Source: Ignavibacteria bacterium (lineage in GTDB: Bacteria; Bacteroidota; Ignavibacteria; Tepidaquicellales; Tepidaquicellaceae). From it: 64,000 nt of DNA. The notes under the pieces are model-generated. The model saw only the letters and a program-made list of their open reading frames with translations, did no database searches and was not told where the DNA came from. The translations under genes and the position numbers were made by a program. The stretch covers positions 35,543 to 99,542 of the forward strand of contig JAFGII010000035.1 in the NCBI GenBank assembly GCA_016929695.1, read 5' to 3'. Positions 27,025 to 35,003 of the stretch are shown here, in pieces; position 1 is the stretch's first letter; each line of letters begins with the position of its first letter.

Positions 27025-27225
27025 TTAAACTTTTGATACATTCGCTGCCTGTGGACCCTTGGGACCATCTTCAATTTCAAATTCAACTGTGTCGCCTTCG
27101 TTCAAGGTTTTATAACCTTTTGCATTTATCGCTTTGTAATAAACGAATACATCAGGTTCATTTTCTCTTGAAATGAAACCGAAACCTTTAGTAGCGTTGA
27201 ACCATTTGACTGTTCCTTTTTCCAT
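27025..27225 (-). CDS. Cold-shock domain protein
   Basis: A 66-residue single cold-shock domain. RNP1 is KGFGFISR and RNP2 is DVFVYYKAI, where the usual His of VFVHF is Tyr. Such proteins bind single-stranded RNA/DNA and act as RNA chaperones. The gene has a strong terminator and a long, highly structured 5-prime leader (27265-27355), as for cspA-type genes whose leaders change fold with temperature. Confidence 0.95.
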   Translation of the reverse strand: MEKGTVKWFNATKGFGFISRENEPDVFVYYKAINAKGYKTLNEGDTVEFEIEDGPKGPQAANVSKV

Positions 27226-27264
27226 TAAGAAAATTTTTAATTAATAAAACAAATTTCAAAAAAG

Positions 27265-27355
27265 TTTTCTGTAATTTTGGCAATGTTGCTGCCTTTGAAC
27301 TTGTCAAGGAGGCTCCTTCGGCTGAAGATTTTCAGGTGGAAAGTCTTACAGAAAA
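27265..27355 (-). promoter_or_regulatory. Structured RNA leader of the cold-shock gene
   Basis: A perfect 10-bp closing stem TTTTCTGTAA / TTACAGAAAA (27265-27274 with 27346-27355) encloses several competing hairpins: CTTC/GAAG (27316-27327), AAGGAG/CTCCTT (27306-27318), CTTG/CAAG (27300-27308) and GGCA/TGCC (27279-27293). Base composition is more balanced than in surrounding gaps. It does not match a riboswitch I recognise. The overlap of inner helices would allow alternative folds. The element is 40 bases upstream of the ATG. Confidence 0.6.
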
Positions 27356-27425
27356 GGTAAATCTCAAAACAACTCAAAAAACAGATCACTTACAGCCACA
27401 AATATATGATAATAAGAAACTAAGT

Positions 27426-27899
27426 GCAATTCATTTTTTAAAATTTTTAATTTTTTGAAGTTAAGTAACTTCAGTATAAATTTTCTTTATGTTTTTTACG
27501 TTATTGCGGTTTTTAACTCAACCCATAATTTATTATTCATAACCCGTAAAAGCCGTAACCAAAACAGTATATAAGGTAGGACTGTCTTCCGGATTGTCAA
27601 ATCGTGATGCCTGAATAAAATTATTATACATTAATAATACGTTTTAATCCGTTAAATCAGTGTGTTCCGTGTTTCGAATGCATACTGATGGTTTTTAATT
27701 CTTTGCCGTTTTATGCACAATTTGAAAACTAATGGAAAAAAAATAATTTGCATAGTTGCGGTTTTTAATTCAATTTATAGTTTACAGTTCATAATTCTGC
27801 TGCGTCATTACGAATATTTATCCAATTTATGATTCAAAATTCTTTAGTGGTTTTCCGGAATTTTTAATTTCATATTGACTTAAATATTTATAATGATTA
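27426..27899 (+). repeat. Composite intergenic repeat region upstream of DUF134 gene
   Basis: No gene seen. It holds ACGTTATTGCGGTTTTTAAC (about 27500), TTATTCATAACCCGTAAAAG with AAGCCG (about 27532-27556, matching 25480-25506), ATCCGTTAAATCAGTGTG and TTCCGTGTTTCGAATGCATA (27648-27690), TTTGCCGTTTTATGCACAAT plus GAAAACTAATGG (27702-27738, matching 25551-25590), and GTTGCGGTTTTTAATTCAAT (about 27755). The same elements in the same order as at 25.4 kb show a shared composite ancestor. Confidence 0.62.
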
Positions 27900-27919
27900 T
27901 TTTGTGCATATGCACAAAA
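27900..27919. promoter_or_regulatory. 20-bp perfect palindrome, probable operator
   Basis: TTTTGTGCATATGCACAAAA is a perfect palindrome ending 9 bases before the ATG at 27929. Position and symmetry suit autoregulation by the DUF134 HTH protein encoded just downstream. It also argues against the in-frame ATG at 27893, which would make the palindrome coding. Confidence 0.6.
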
Positions 27920-27928
27920 CAAAGTTTA

Positions 27929-28210
27929 ATGGGACGCTGTAAAAAACAAAGATGCTGCCGCTTCCTCGAAGGGGAGCGCCTCTATAAACCAATCACCGTC
28001 CCAATCCAACACCTTGAACAAATCGAGCTCGAACCCGACGAATTTGAAGCCGTCAGAATCTCAGATTACGAAAATAAAAGCCAGATTGAAGGCGCCACTC
28101 TAATGGGTATTTCCCGAGGAACTTACCAGAGAATCCTCGAAAGCGGAAGAAAAAAAATTTTTTCATTTTTATTAAATAATCAATCACTAAAAATTAAGAA
28201 CAGGAGTTAA
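27929..28210 (+). CDS. DUF134 family DNA-binding protein
   Basis: With the ATG at 27929 the protein is 93 residues and starts MGRCKKQRCCRF, the basic Cys-containing start common in DUF134. LEPDEFEAVRISDYENKSQ and GATLMGISRGTYQRILESGRKK form the sigma-4-like helix-turn-helix. These proteins often neighbour NifX/NafY-like iron-molybdenum cluster proteins, as here: the next gene starts 5 bases after this stop. The upstream 20-bp palindrome is a likely binding site. The effector is unknown; clustered Cys near the N-terminus could bind a metal. Confidence 0.85.
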   Translation: MGRCKKQRCCRFLEGERLYKPITVPIQHLEQIELEPDEFEAVRISDYENKSQIEGATLMGISRGTYQRILESGRKKIFSFLLNNQSLKIKNRS

Positions 28211-28215
28211 AACAA

Positions 28216-28584
28216 ATGAACATCGCAATTCCAACCTGCGGAAAAAATGGATTGACAGAAGAAGTATACGGACATTTTGGAAGTGCTCCGTATTTCACAA
28301 TCTATAATACAGACACCAAAGAAATATCTGTAATAGATAATAATAATGACCATCACACTCATGGTCAGTGCACACCGGTAGATTATATCTCGGAACACAA
28401 TGTTAAAGCAGTTCTGACCTGCGGAATGGGAAGAAAAGCAGTCTCCTTATTAAATGACAGTGGAATCAAGGTTTATCTCGCCGGTGGATTTACTGTAGCA
28501 GAAGCAATCAAAAATTTCGATTCCGGAAACCTTAAGGAATTATCACAAGATGACGCTTGTAGCGGACACGGAGGGGGTCACTAA
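28216..28584 (+). CDS. NifX/NifB-type iron-molybdenum cluster-binding protein
   Basis: A 122-residue protein of the dinitrogenase iron-molybdenum cofactor biosynthesis fold (IAIPTCGKNGLTEEVYGHFG, then FTIYN, then AVLTCGMGRKAVSLL and GIKVYLAGG). No nif genes are nearby, so it is one of the many non-nitrogenase members likely to bind or carry a metal cluster. Its tail CSGHGGGH and the central DHHTHGQC add His/Cys ligands. AGGAG lies 9 bases before the ATG. It forms a two-gene operon with the DUF134 regulator. Confidence 0.87.
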   Translation: MNIAIPTCGKNGLTEEVYGHFGSAPYFTIYNTDTKEISVIDNNNDHHTHGQCTPVDYISEHNVKAVLTCGMGRKAVSLLNDSGIKVYLAGGFTVAEAIKNFDSGNLKELSQDDACSGHGGGH

Positions 28585-28660
28585 CACCGCCGGGATAATA
28601 ATTAGTTAATTTTATAAAAAAAAATTAAATAAACCCGCTAAACAAATATAACGGATAAAA

Positions 28661-29005
28661 TTATTTTTCAGTACCTCTTAAAAGGGCTGTTATTGCATTG
28701 TATATTTCTTCTTCTATATGTGAATAGTCATTATCACAAAGGAATAAATTTTTCATTTCTGCAAATAATTTCTCTTGTTCTTTTACTGTAGAATAATACT
28801 TTCTTTTGTATTTTAAAATCGTCTGAATAACATCATAATCCGACGATTTAGTGTAATAATCATGTATAATTTTGTAATCAGACTGAGAAACTTTGCTTCT
28901 TATATATTCCTTTTCTTTTTTTTTCAATTTACAATCTGCATAAGAACAGTAAATAAGTAACAACGCAAGAAACTGGTTATATGATAAATCTTTTTGTATA
29001 TCCAT
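28661..29005 (-). CDS. Small protein, possibly TerB-like fold
   Basis: A 114-residue, highly charged, all-helical protein. The start YNQFLALLLIYCSYADCKLKKKEKEYIRSK resembles the helix pattern of TerB-like domains (hydrophobic helix, AD-x-K, then E-x-E-x-I), but a TerB metal-binding acid pair is not evident. No signal peptide. It stands alone on the minus strand. I cannot name a function. Confidence 0.55.
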   Translation of the reverse strand: MDIQKDLSYNQFLALLLIYCSYADCKLKKKEKEYIRSKVSQSDYKIIHDYYTKSSDYDVIQTILKYKRKYYSTVKEQEKLFAEMKNLFLCDNDYSHIEEEIYNAITALLRGTEK

Positions 29006-29430
29006 ATTCTTGTAATGGTTTAATAATTTATCAAAGTAAAAGATATTTAATTCTCACTTGAAAAAAAATACTTAAATACAAGATTTTTCAACTGTCTTCT
29101 CTCTTCTTTCTTATTTTTCTTTCATTTATTTTTTATCTGTAATTCTGCCTAACAGGCATTAATTTTATTACTTTTTCTAAATTTAAAAATTCCTGCATCT
29201 GCAAAATAAAACATCAAAACCCTCGTGTCAAATATTAAGAAAATCTTTAAAAACTATATTTTATTATATCTCATTTATTAGTTACTATTTACTGTCTGTT
29301 ATTTCCTTTGGTTTTTTTCATTTTTTGTTATTTTCTCTGCATTGGTTGCGACTTTGTGTTATATTTTCTATGCGGTTCATCTATTCCATTTCATCTTGAT
29401 TAACTCATTTTTCTTTATAATTTTTGAGTT
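29006..29430. other. Intergenic gap upstream of queA
   Basis: No gene is visible in this AT-rich 425-base divergent gap. Degenerate phrases of the repeat families occur near the 3-prime end: TTATTAGTTACTATTTACTG, TTCTCTGCATTGGTTGCGAC and TTCTATGCGGTTCATC. Confidence 0.45.
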
Positions 29431-30696
29431 ATGCCTGATGTAAAAAATATTAAAAGTTCTGACTATACTTATCAACTTCCCAAAAACCGAATTGCATTAT
29501 ATCCTCTTGTTCATAGAGATGAATCAAAACTTCTAATTTATAAAAACCGACAAATATCAGAGGATATCTTCAAAAATATCTCAAATTACATTCCCTACAA
29601 CTCTATCCTTATTTTAAATAAAACAAAAGTCGTCAACGCACGTATCTACTTTCGTAAAACTACCGGTGCCCGGATTGAAATTTTTTGTCTTGAACCCGAA
29701 AAAGGACTTTCCGCTCTCGAAACCGCATTTACGGAAAAAGGCAATTCAACCTGGAAATGTCTTATTGGTAAAGTAGGAAAATGGAAGACCGGTTCTCTTG
29801 AAAAAAAAATTCTCATAAATAATATTTCATATAAACTAAATGCAAGAATTACGGGAAAAGAAAAACATTATTTTCTTATTACATTTAATTGGGAACCTGC
29901 ATACCTTTCTTTTTCCGATATTCTGAATCTCTGCGGTGTTACTCCCCTGCCGCCTTATATAAAAAGGGAAGCGGAAGATTCCGATGTTAAAACCTACCAG
30001 ACTCTCTATGCCGAGCAAAATGGCTCTGTTGCTGCTCCCACCTCCGGATTTCATTTTACTCTTGCCGTAATAGACTCGCTGAAATCTAAAAATATCAATC
30101 TTCATTATCTTACTCTTCATATTGGTGCCGGTACTTTTAAACCTGTTACAACAGAAACTCTTCGCGAACATTATATGCATTCTGAAAAAACAATTTTTTC
30201 TAAGGAAATTATAACTTCATTATATCTCAATCTGAAAAATTACGGAACCGAAAATTATAAACTTCTTGTTGCAGGTGGCACTACCTCAACTAGGGCAATT
30301 GAATCCCTTTGGTGGTTTGCTTTGCAAATGCTGGACAATTATAAAGAAGATTTTTTAATTGGCGGTTTCTCAGTCCCGCAATGGATGCCCTATGAATTTC
30401 AAATGAAAAATATAAGATTTTATGAACCATTTGAATTTATTCTCGAAAAAATGGAGAAATTTGGTCTCACTGAAATTAAAGGCGAGACTTCCCTCATCAT
30501 CGTCCCGGGTTATGACTATAAAATCACAGATGCGTTAATTACAAATTATCATTTGCCCGGAAGTACTTTGCTTCTGCTTGTTGCAGCGCTCGTCGGTAAT
30601 GACTGGAAAAAAATTTATGACTATGCTTATAAAAATAATTTTCGTTTCTTAAGTTATGGTGATTCTTCGCTCTTGTTTAAAAATAAATCCAAATAA
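29431..30696 (+). CDS. queA: tRNA preQ1(34) S-adenosylmethionine ribosyltransferase-isomerase QueA
   Basis: A 421-residue QueA, which transfers the ribosyl part of SAM to preQ1 in tRNA to make epoxyqueuosine. Family motifs are complete: YQLPKNRIALYPLVHRDESK, PLPPYIKREAEDSDVKTYQT, GSVAAPTSGFHFT, HIGAGTFKPV, GGTTSTRAIESL and ITNYHLPGSTLLLLVAALVG. It is longer than the about 350-residue E. coli protein, typical for this phylum. The stop at 30694-30696 is one base before the next ATG. Confidence 0.96.
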   Translation: MPDVKNIKSSDYTYQLPKNRIALYPLVHRDESKLLIYKNRQISEDIFKNISNYIPYNSILILNKTKVVNARIYFRKTTGARIEIFCLEPEKGLSALETAFTEKGNSTWKCLIGKVGKWKTGSLEKKILINNISYKLNARITGKEKHYFLITFNWEPAYLSFSDILNLCGVTPLPPYIKREAEDSDVKTYQTLYAEQNGSVAAPTSGFHFTLAVIDSLKSKNINLHYLTLHIGAGTFKPVTTETLREHYMHSEKTIFSKEIITSLYLNLKNYGTENYKLLVAGGTTSTRAIESLWWFALQMLDNYKEDFLIGGFSVPQWMPYEFQMKNIRFYEPFEFILEKMEKFGLTEIKGETSLIIVPGYDYKITDALITNYHLPGSTLLLLVAALVGNDWKKIYDYAYKNNFRFLSYGDSSLLFKNKSK

Positions 30697-30697
30697 T

Positions 30698-31651
30698 ATG
30701 AAAGCACTAAGTTTAAATTACTCGATTCTTCCTACACCACTGCATAAACTTGAAAATTTATCATCATTGCTAAATATGAATATTTATTGCAAAAGAGATG
30801 ATTTAACCGGATTTGCATTCGGCGGAAATAAAACCCGCAAACTCGATTACCTCATCGCTGAAGCAAAATTAAAAGATATGAACACGCTCGTGGCAGTAGG
30901 TGGTTTTCAATCGAATTTTTGCAGACTTGCAGCCGCTTATGGTGCAAAGGAAAATATAGAGGTTCATCTTATTCTCGGCGGTAAAAAGAAACCCTTGAAA
31001 TTAACCGCTAATTTAATGCTTGATAAAATGCTCGGTGCAAAAATTTTTTTTGTAGAATCGGAAAACTGGAATCTCTGGGAAAAAACCGCACTAAAAAAAG
31101 CAAATGAGTTAAAGCGAAAAGGAAAAAAAGTTTACTGGATGCCTATCGGCGGCTCAAACTCTACTGGTGTTCTTGGTTATGTAGATTGTATGAAAGAAAT
31201 TAAAGATTATGAAATAAATAAGAAAATTTGCTTCGATTACATTATTCACGCAACCGCATCTGCAGGAACTCAGTCGGGTCTTATTATCGGAAAACAGCTG
31301 TATAAATGGAGTGGAACAATTATAGGCATAGCCGTTACTAAAAATACAAATCAGCTTTTTGATGAGGTCTGGAATCTCTCAACTCAAACTGCACCTAAAT
31401 TTAATCTGTCAGTTAATCCTTTTCATATAAAGGTTGATTCAAATTTTATCGGAAAAGGTTATGCACATAATACCACCGCCGCTAAAGAAGCAATAAAACT
31501 CTTCCTGAAATATGAGGGTATTCCTCTCGACAATGTCTACTCCGGAAAAGCTGCCTCTGCCCTCATCCACTACGCCCGAAATAACTTTTTCCCTCCCGGC
31601 AAAAACATCCTTTTCCTTCACACGGGCGGCTCCACCCACCTCTTCAGGTAA
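30698..31651 (+). CDS. PLP-dependent ACC deaminase / D-cysteine desulfhydrase family enzyme
   Basis: With the ATG at 30698 the protein is 317 residues (the reading open from 30656 overlaps queA and lacks homology there). The core FGGNKTRKLDYLIAEA holds the PLP-lysine of fold type II enzymes, and VAVGGFQSNFCRLAAAYGA, GGSNSTGVLGYV and SAGTQSGLIIG match the ACC deaminase/D-cysteine desulfhydrase family. Which of the two activities it has cannot be read; lacking plant association, D-amino acid breakdown is more likely. It follows queA by one base and is probably co-transcribed. Confidence 0.88.
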   Translation: MKALSLNYSILPTPLHKLENLSSLLNMNIYCKRDDLTGFAFGGNKTRKLDYLIAEAKLKDMNTLVAVGGFQSNFCRLAAAYGAKENIEVHLILGGKKKPLKLTANLMLDKMLGAKIFFVESENWNLWEKTALKKANELKRKGKKVYWMPIGGSNSTGVLGYVDCMKEIKDYEINKKICFDYIIHATASAGTQSGLIIGKQLYKWSGTIIGIAVTKNTNQLFDEVWNLSTQTAPKFNLSVNPFHIKVDSNFIGKGYAHNTTAAKEAIKLFLKYEGIPLDNVYSGKAASALIHYARNNFFPPGKNILFLHTGGSTHLFR

Positions 31652-31699
31652 CCTTAAATAATCTATCCAATTGCGTATATTTTGTTTAATTTTTCTTTC

Positions 31700-31870
31700 C
31701 AAGGGGCAAAAAAAGAAAAGCCATTAGTCGTGAAAATAAACGTGACAATAGTAAAGTAAGGGTTTCAGGCTTACAAGTAAGTCGTTAAAAAATTTAAAAG
31801 AAACTAAGTTTCAAAACTGAAAGTGAGCCTCAAAAAGTCAATAAGCAAAATTTTTTGCAGGGGCATATCT
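31700..31870 (+). ncRNA. Possible structured RNA in queA-DinB gap
   Basis: Unlike other gaps this stretch is purine-rich on the plus strand and full of hairpins: GTCGTG/CGTGAC near 31727-31746; CTTAC-AA-GTAAG (31770-31781) which competes with AGGCTTAC/GTGAGCCT (31767-31774 with 31823-31830); GAAAC-TAA-GTTTC (31800-31812); GCAAAA-TT-TTTTGC (31845-31858). No reading frame is convincing. It may be a small RNA or leader of the downstream DinB gene. I recognise no family. Confidence 0.3.
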
Positions 31871-31979
31871 AAATCCTTGATTTTTTTGTTCAAAGTCAAA
31901 ATTCATAGAAAAGTAATTTACTTTGTTATTTAATTATAAAAATTTTATTTTATATTTTAATAATGTAAGTCTTAAAAAT

Positions 31980-32492
31980 ATGTCTATACCATCACCCGGA
32001 GAATATCCTGAGTACAAATTCATATATTTAAACCTGCTTGAAGATGACGATATTGTAAACATTCTTAGCCGGCAGTCTAATGAATTGCGGGATATGCTCT
32101 CGAATGTTCCGGAAGAAATTGCTGATAAAAGTTATGCCTTCGGTAAATGGACGTTGAAAGAGGTTATAGGGCATTTGCTGGATAATGAACGGGTTTTTAT
32201 TGCACGTGCACTGCGTATTGCACGGGGTGATAAACAACGTCTTCCTGGTTATGAACCCGATGATTATATTAAAAATGCAAAATGGTTTGATAGAACTCTG
32301 AAAAGTCTTCTTGAAGAAATGTTACTCCTTAGAGCAGCCGATATTCTCTTGATAAAAAGTTTTGACGTAAATGATTTACAGCGGCGTGGCTTTGTCGAGG
32401 ATGATGAATATACCGTCAATTCAATCCTTTATGTTATCGCGGGACACGAAAAACACCACATAAATTTTATAAAAGAAAATTACCTGAAATAA
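31980..32492 (+). CDS. DinB family protein
   Basis: I place the start at the ATG at 31980, giving 170 residues; the earlier TTG at 31923 adds a non-conserved AT-rich leader. KWTLKEVIGHLLDNERVF and VIAGHEKHHINFI supply the three His that bind the metal in DinB/YfiT four-helix bundles. Such proteins include thiol-dependent transferases; substrate unknown. A second DinB gene is at 45359-45862. Confidence 0.85.
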   Translation: MSIPSPGEYPEYKFIYLNLLEDDDIVNILSRQSNELRDMLSNVPEEIADKSYAFGKWTLKEVIGHLLDNERVFIARALRIARGDKQRLPGYEPDDYIKNAKWFDRTLKSLLEEMLLLRAADILLIKSFDVNDLQRRGFVEDDEYTVNSILYVIAGHEKHHINFIKENYLK

Positions 32493-32499
32493 TTACTTC

Positions 32500-32660
32500 T
32501 TGTTTTTTCTCGTCTCCCTTTGTTTCTTCCGTGTGCTTCGGTATCTATCCGTGTCCTTCCGTGTATCGAAAGCATCACGTATGTATTCCGCAAGATTCTG
32601 CCATTCTGAAGTAAATTTTCTCCTGTCTCCTTACTCCTGTCTCCTGTCTTCTATAATCTC
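32500..32660 (+). repeat. Pyrimidine-rich repeat phrases
   Basis: Contains TCCGTGTGCTTCGGTATCTA, TCCGTGTCCTTCCGTGTATC and TCTCCTTACTCCTGTCTCCT; the last array runs into the 3-prime end of the nucleotidase gene on the opposite strand, supplying its last few codons. Confidence 0.55.
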
Positions 32661-33182
32661 TCTCCAGTTCCCCCAGTTTAACCTCTTCTTATCGGTAATA
32701 TCCCTGTTATACGGCTTATCAAACAGTATGTGCTCCCAACTCGGCACGGCTGCTCCGATAATCTCCGGTTTATCGTCTATCAGTATATCACTCTTAATTA
32801 AAGTTTTATCCCGCGTTAAAATTAACTTCTCAACCCATTTTGCACCCAGATGTTTCTCAATCCATTCATATTTTTCCTTCACACAGTTGTGATATTTTAT
32901 TAAAGGCGTTGTGCAGATAAACACTGTGTGTCCCATATTTTTCATTTCATTTATTGCCTTTGTACCACCTTTTATTAATGGAAGACTTCTTATGAAACCC
33001 GGCGATGTGTTAATTTCGGTTATTAAAGGTTGATAGTCTTCTGGTGATTCGTCCCTTATATAAAAATGTTTCCGTGCTTTAGGTGGTGTTATTGGTTTTT
33101 CCGGGTGCAATATTTTCCAGACTCTGTAAAACTCGCCGTCAAAATCAGCAAGAACATCATCCATATCAACAAGAATAATCAT
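32631..33182 (-). CDS. 5'(3')-deoxyribonucleotidase-like HAD phosphatase
   Basis: With the ATG at 33182 the protein is 183 residues and begins MIILVDMDDVLADFDG, the HAD motif I of NT5C-type nucleotidases. Motif II is VFICTTPL, motif III follows with LILTRDKTLIKSDILIDDKP. These enzymes dephosphorylate (deoxy)nucleoside monophosphates. The 12 extra residues possible from 33218 lie before the conserved strand. The C-terminal IEDRRQE is encoded by the edge of a pyrimidine-rich repeat. Confidence 0.85.
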   Translation of the reverse strand: MIILVDMDDVLADFDGEFYRVWKILHPEKPITPPKARKHFYIRDESPEDYQPLITEINTSPGFIRSLPLIKGGTKAINEMKNMGHTVFICTTPLIKYHNCVKEKYEWIEKHLGAKWVEKLILTRDKTLIKSDILIDDKPEIIGAAVPSWEHILFDKPYNRDITDKKRLNWGNWREIIEDRRQE

Positions 33183-33397
33183 TTGTAATTTGTTTAATTT
33201 CCTTAAAATACTCATCATTTAATAATTATTCAATTACTTCTCAATTTTTCTTTGTTTTTTTGTTCCCTTTGCCACTTTTCCTGAAAATTATATCTTCTCC
33301 ACAGAAAATTTGATGTTTGTTGTTTGTTTATTGTCTTTTATTTATAGTTTATATTTAATAATTTGATGTAAATTCTTACCAAAAATTTATATTTATT

Positions 33398-33754
33398 ATG
33401 AGTACAAATACACCAACACCGACCGGGAAGACGCGTAAGATTAAGGGAAAAACTGTGATTGATATTGAGAAATGCAAGGGCTGTGAATTATGTACAACAG
33501 CGTGTAATGAAAATGCTATTCATATGTCAGAAGGTATTAATAATATGGGCTATCGTTATGCGGTGGTTGTAAATGATTTGTGTACCGGCTGTACAAATTG
33601 TGCGATTGTTTGTCCGGACGGAGTTATAAAAGTTTACCGCGAGGACAGGAAGAAAAAGAATTTGGTTGCGACTATTTCGAATGTTCAGTCTTCGATGAAG
33701 GTGAATATTGATAATCCGTCCAAGGAAGACCTTTCTAAGATGGATTACCTCTAA
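33398..33754 (+). CDS. korD: 2-oxoacid:ferredoxin oxidoreductase delta subunit (2[4Fe-4S] ferredoxin)
   Basis: A 118-residue ferredoxin with two clusters, CKGCELCTTAC and CTGCTNCAIVC. Position directly before alpha, beta and gamma subunits identifies it as the delta subunit of a four-gene Kor-type enzyme. It moves electrons from the TPP centre to an external ferredoxin. Both ends (residues 1-20 and 95-118) extend past the domain. The order D-A-B-C matches known kor clusters. Confidence 0.87.
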   Translation: MSTNTPTPTGKTRKIKGKTVIDIEKCKGCELCTTACNENAIHMSEGINNMGYRYAVVVNDLCTGCTNCAIVCPDGVIKVYREDRKKKNLVATISNVQSSMKVNIDNPSKEDLSKMDYL

Positions 33755-33860
33755 CAATTTAAAATCAAGATTTAATAACGTCATAAATCAAATATTTAGA
33801 TTTGGCAGATGGACATTTGAAGGTTTAAATGAATTTTAAATAATTTAAATTATATAGTTT

Positions 33861-34925
33861 ATGAAAGATGCTGACATTAGATTAATGAAGGGGAATGAAG
33901 CAATGGCTGAAGCGGCTATTCAAGCTGGCTGTGATGCGTATTTTGGTTATCCGATTACTCCCCAGTCTGAAGTGCCGGAATATCTCTCCCGTGAGATGCC
34001 GAATAGAGGCGGAATTTTTCTTCAGGCGGAAAGTGAAGTTGCATCCATTAATATGGTCTATGGTGCTGCAGGTGCCGGAGCAAGGGTTATGACATCTTCG
34101 TCATCTCCCGGTATCAGTTTGATGCAGGAGGGTATTTCTTATATTGCCTGTGCTGAACTGCCGTGCCTGATTGTTAATGTTAATAGGGGCGGTCCCGGAC
34201 TGGGTACGATTCAGCCGTCGCAGGGCGATTATTTCCAATCTACAAAAGGAGGCGGACATGGAGATTATAGACTTATTGTTTTGGCTCCTTCTTCTGTTCA
34301 GGAAATGGCTGATTTTGTTTTCCTCGGTTTTGAACTGGCAGATAAATACCGTAATCCTGTTTTGATGCTGTCGGACGGCGCTATTGGTCAGATGATGGAG
34401 AAGGTAGTTTTTAAGAAAAGAGATATTACAAGGATTGCAAAACCATGGGCAACTCAGGGTAAAACACCTGATAGAGAAAGGAATATTGTTACTTCTCTGT
34501 TTATTAAACCGGAGGTGATGGAAAAAGTGAATTTGAGGTTGCAAAAGAAATATGATGATATTAGAAGGAATGAAGTGAGATTTGATGAAATTATGACTGA
34601 TGATGCCGATTATTTGCTGGTTGCTTACGGTTTGTCATCAAGAATTGGTCATAAAACGATTCAACTTGCACGGGCAAAAGGCTTGAATTGGGGATTGCTT
34701 AGACCGATAACTTTGTTTCCTTTCCCTTATGAAAGAATTTCCGAACTCGCAAACCAGTTAAAGGGTGCGGCTACAGTTGAACTAAATTCAGGCCAGATGG
34801 TTGAGGATGTTAGACTCGCTGTTAATGGAAAAATTAAGGTTGGACATTATGGCAGAATGGGCGGTATTATTCCAAGCCCTGAAGAAGTTCAAGAAAACCT
34901 TGAAAAAATTTTTAAAGAATTCTAA
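33861..34925 (+). CDS. korA: 2-oxoacid:ferredoxin oxidoreductase alpha subunit
   Basis: A 354-residue alpha subunit: GNEAMAEAAIQAGCDAYFGYPITPQSEVPEYLS is the start of the pyrimidine-binding domain, followed by GPGLGTIQPSQGDYFQ and LRPITLFPFPYERI. The subunit sizes (354, 276, 183, 118) fit KorABCD, converting 2-oxoglutarate and CoA to succinyl-CoA reversibly with ferredoxin; a branched-chain (VorB) substrate cannot be excluded. In this phylum it may serve the oxidative or reductive TCA cycle. Confidence 0.87.
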   Translation: MKDADIRLMKGNEAMAEAAIQAGCDAYFGYPITPQSEVPEYLSREMPNRGGIFLQAESEVASINMVYGAAGAGARVMTSSSSPGISLMQEGISYIACAELPCLIVNVNRGGPGLGTIQPSQGDYFQSTKGGGHGDYRLIVLAPSSVQEMADFVFLGFELADKYRNPVLMLSDGAIGQMMEKVVFKKRDITRIAKPWATQGKTPDRERNIVTSLFIKPEVMEKVNLRLQKKYDDIRRNEVRFDEIMTDDADYLLVAYGLSSRIGHKTIQLARAKGLNWGLLRPITLFPFPYERISELANQLKGAATVELNSGQMVEDVRLAVNGKIKVGHYGRMGGIIPSPEEVQENLEKIFKEF

Positions 34926-34937
34926 TTAATTTTTTCT

Positions 34938-34977
34938 CATTCATTGAGCTTTGCTCATAGGATGAGGAGCTTTTTTA
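34938..34977 (+). terminator. Hairpin with T tract between korA and korB
   Basis: CTCATTC pairs with GGATGAG around an inner GAGC-TTT-GCTC hairpin, followed by GAGCTTTTTT. It resembles the CCTCATCC palindrome family and could attenuate or partly terminate transcription inside the operon. Confidence 0.55.
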
Positions 34978-35003
34978 TAAGAAAATTCAAATTATTGTAA
35001 TAT

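Noticed and set aside
27279..27360. Protein-like plus-strand reading VAAFELVKEAPSAEDF in the cold-shock leader
   Set aside because: No start codon, short, and the strong base pairing explains the composition better.
27893..27928. Upstream ATG for the DUF134 gene
   Set aside because: It would translate the perfect palindrome, and the family start MGRCKK is at 27929.
30656..30697. Upstream start for the ACC deaminase-like gene inside queA
   Set aside because: Conserved homology starts after ATG 30698, one base past the queA stop.
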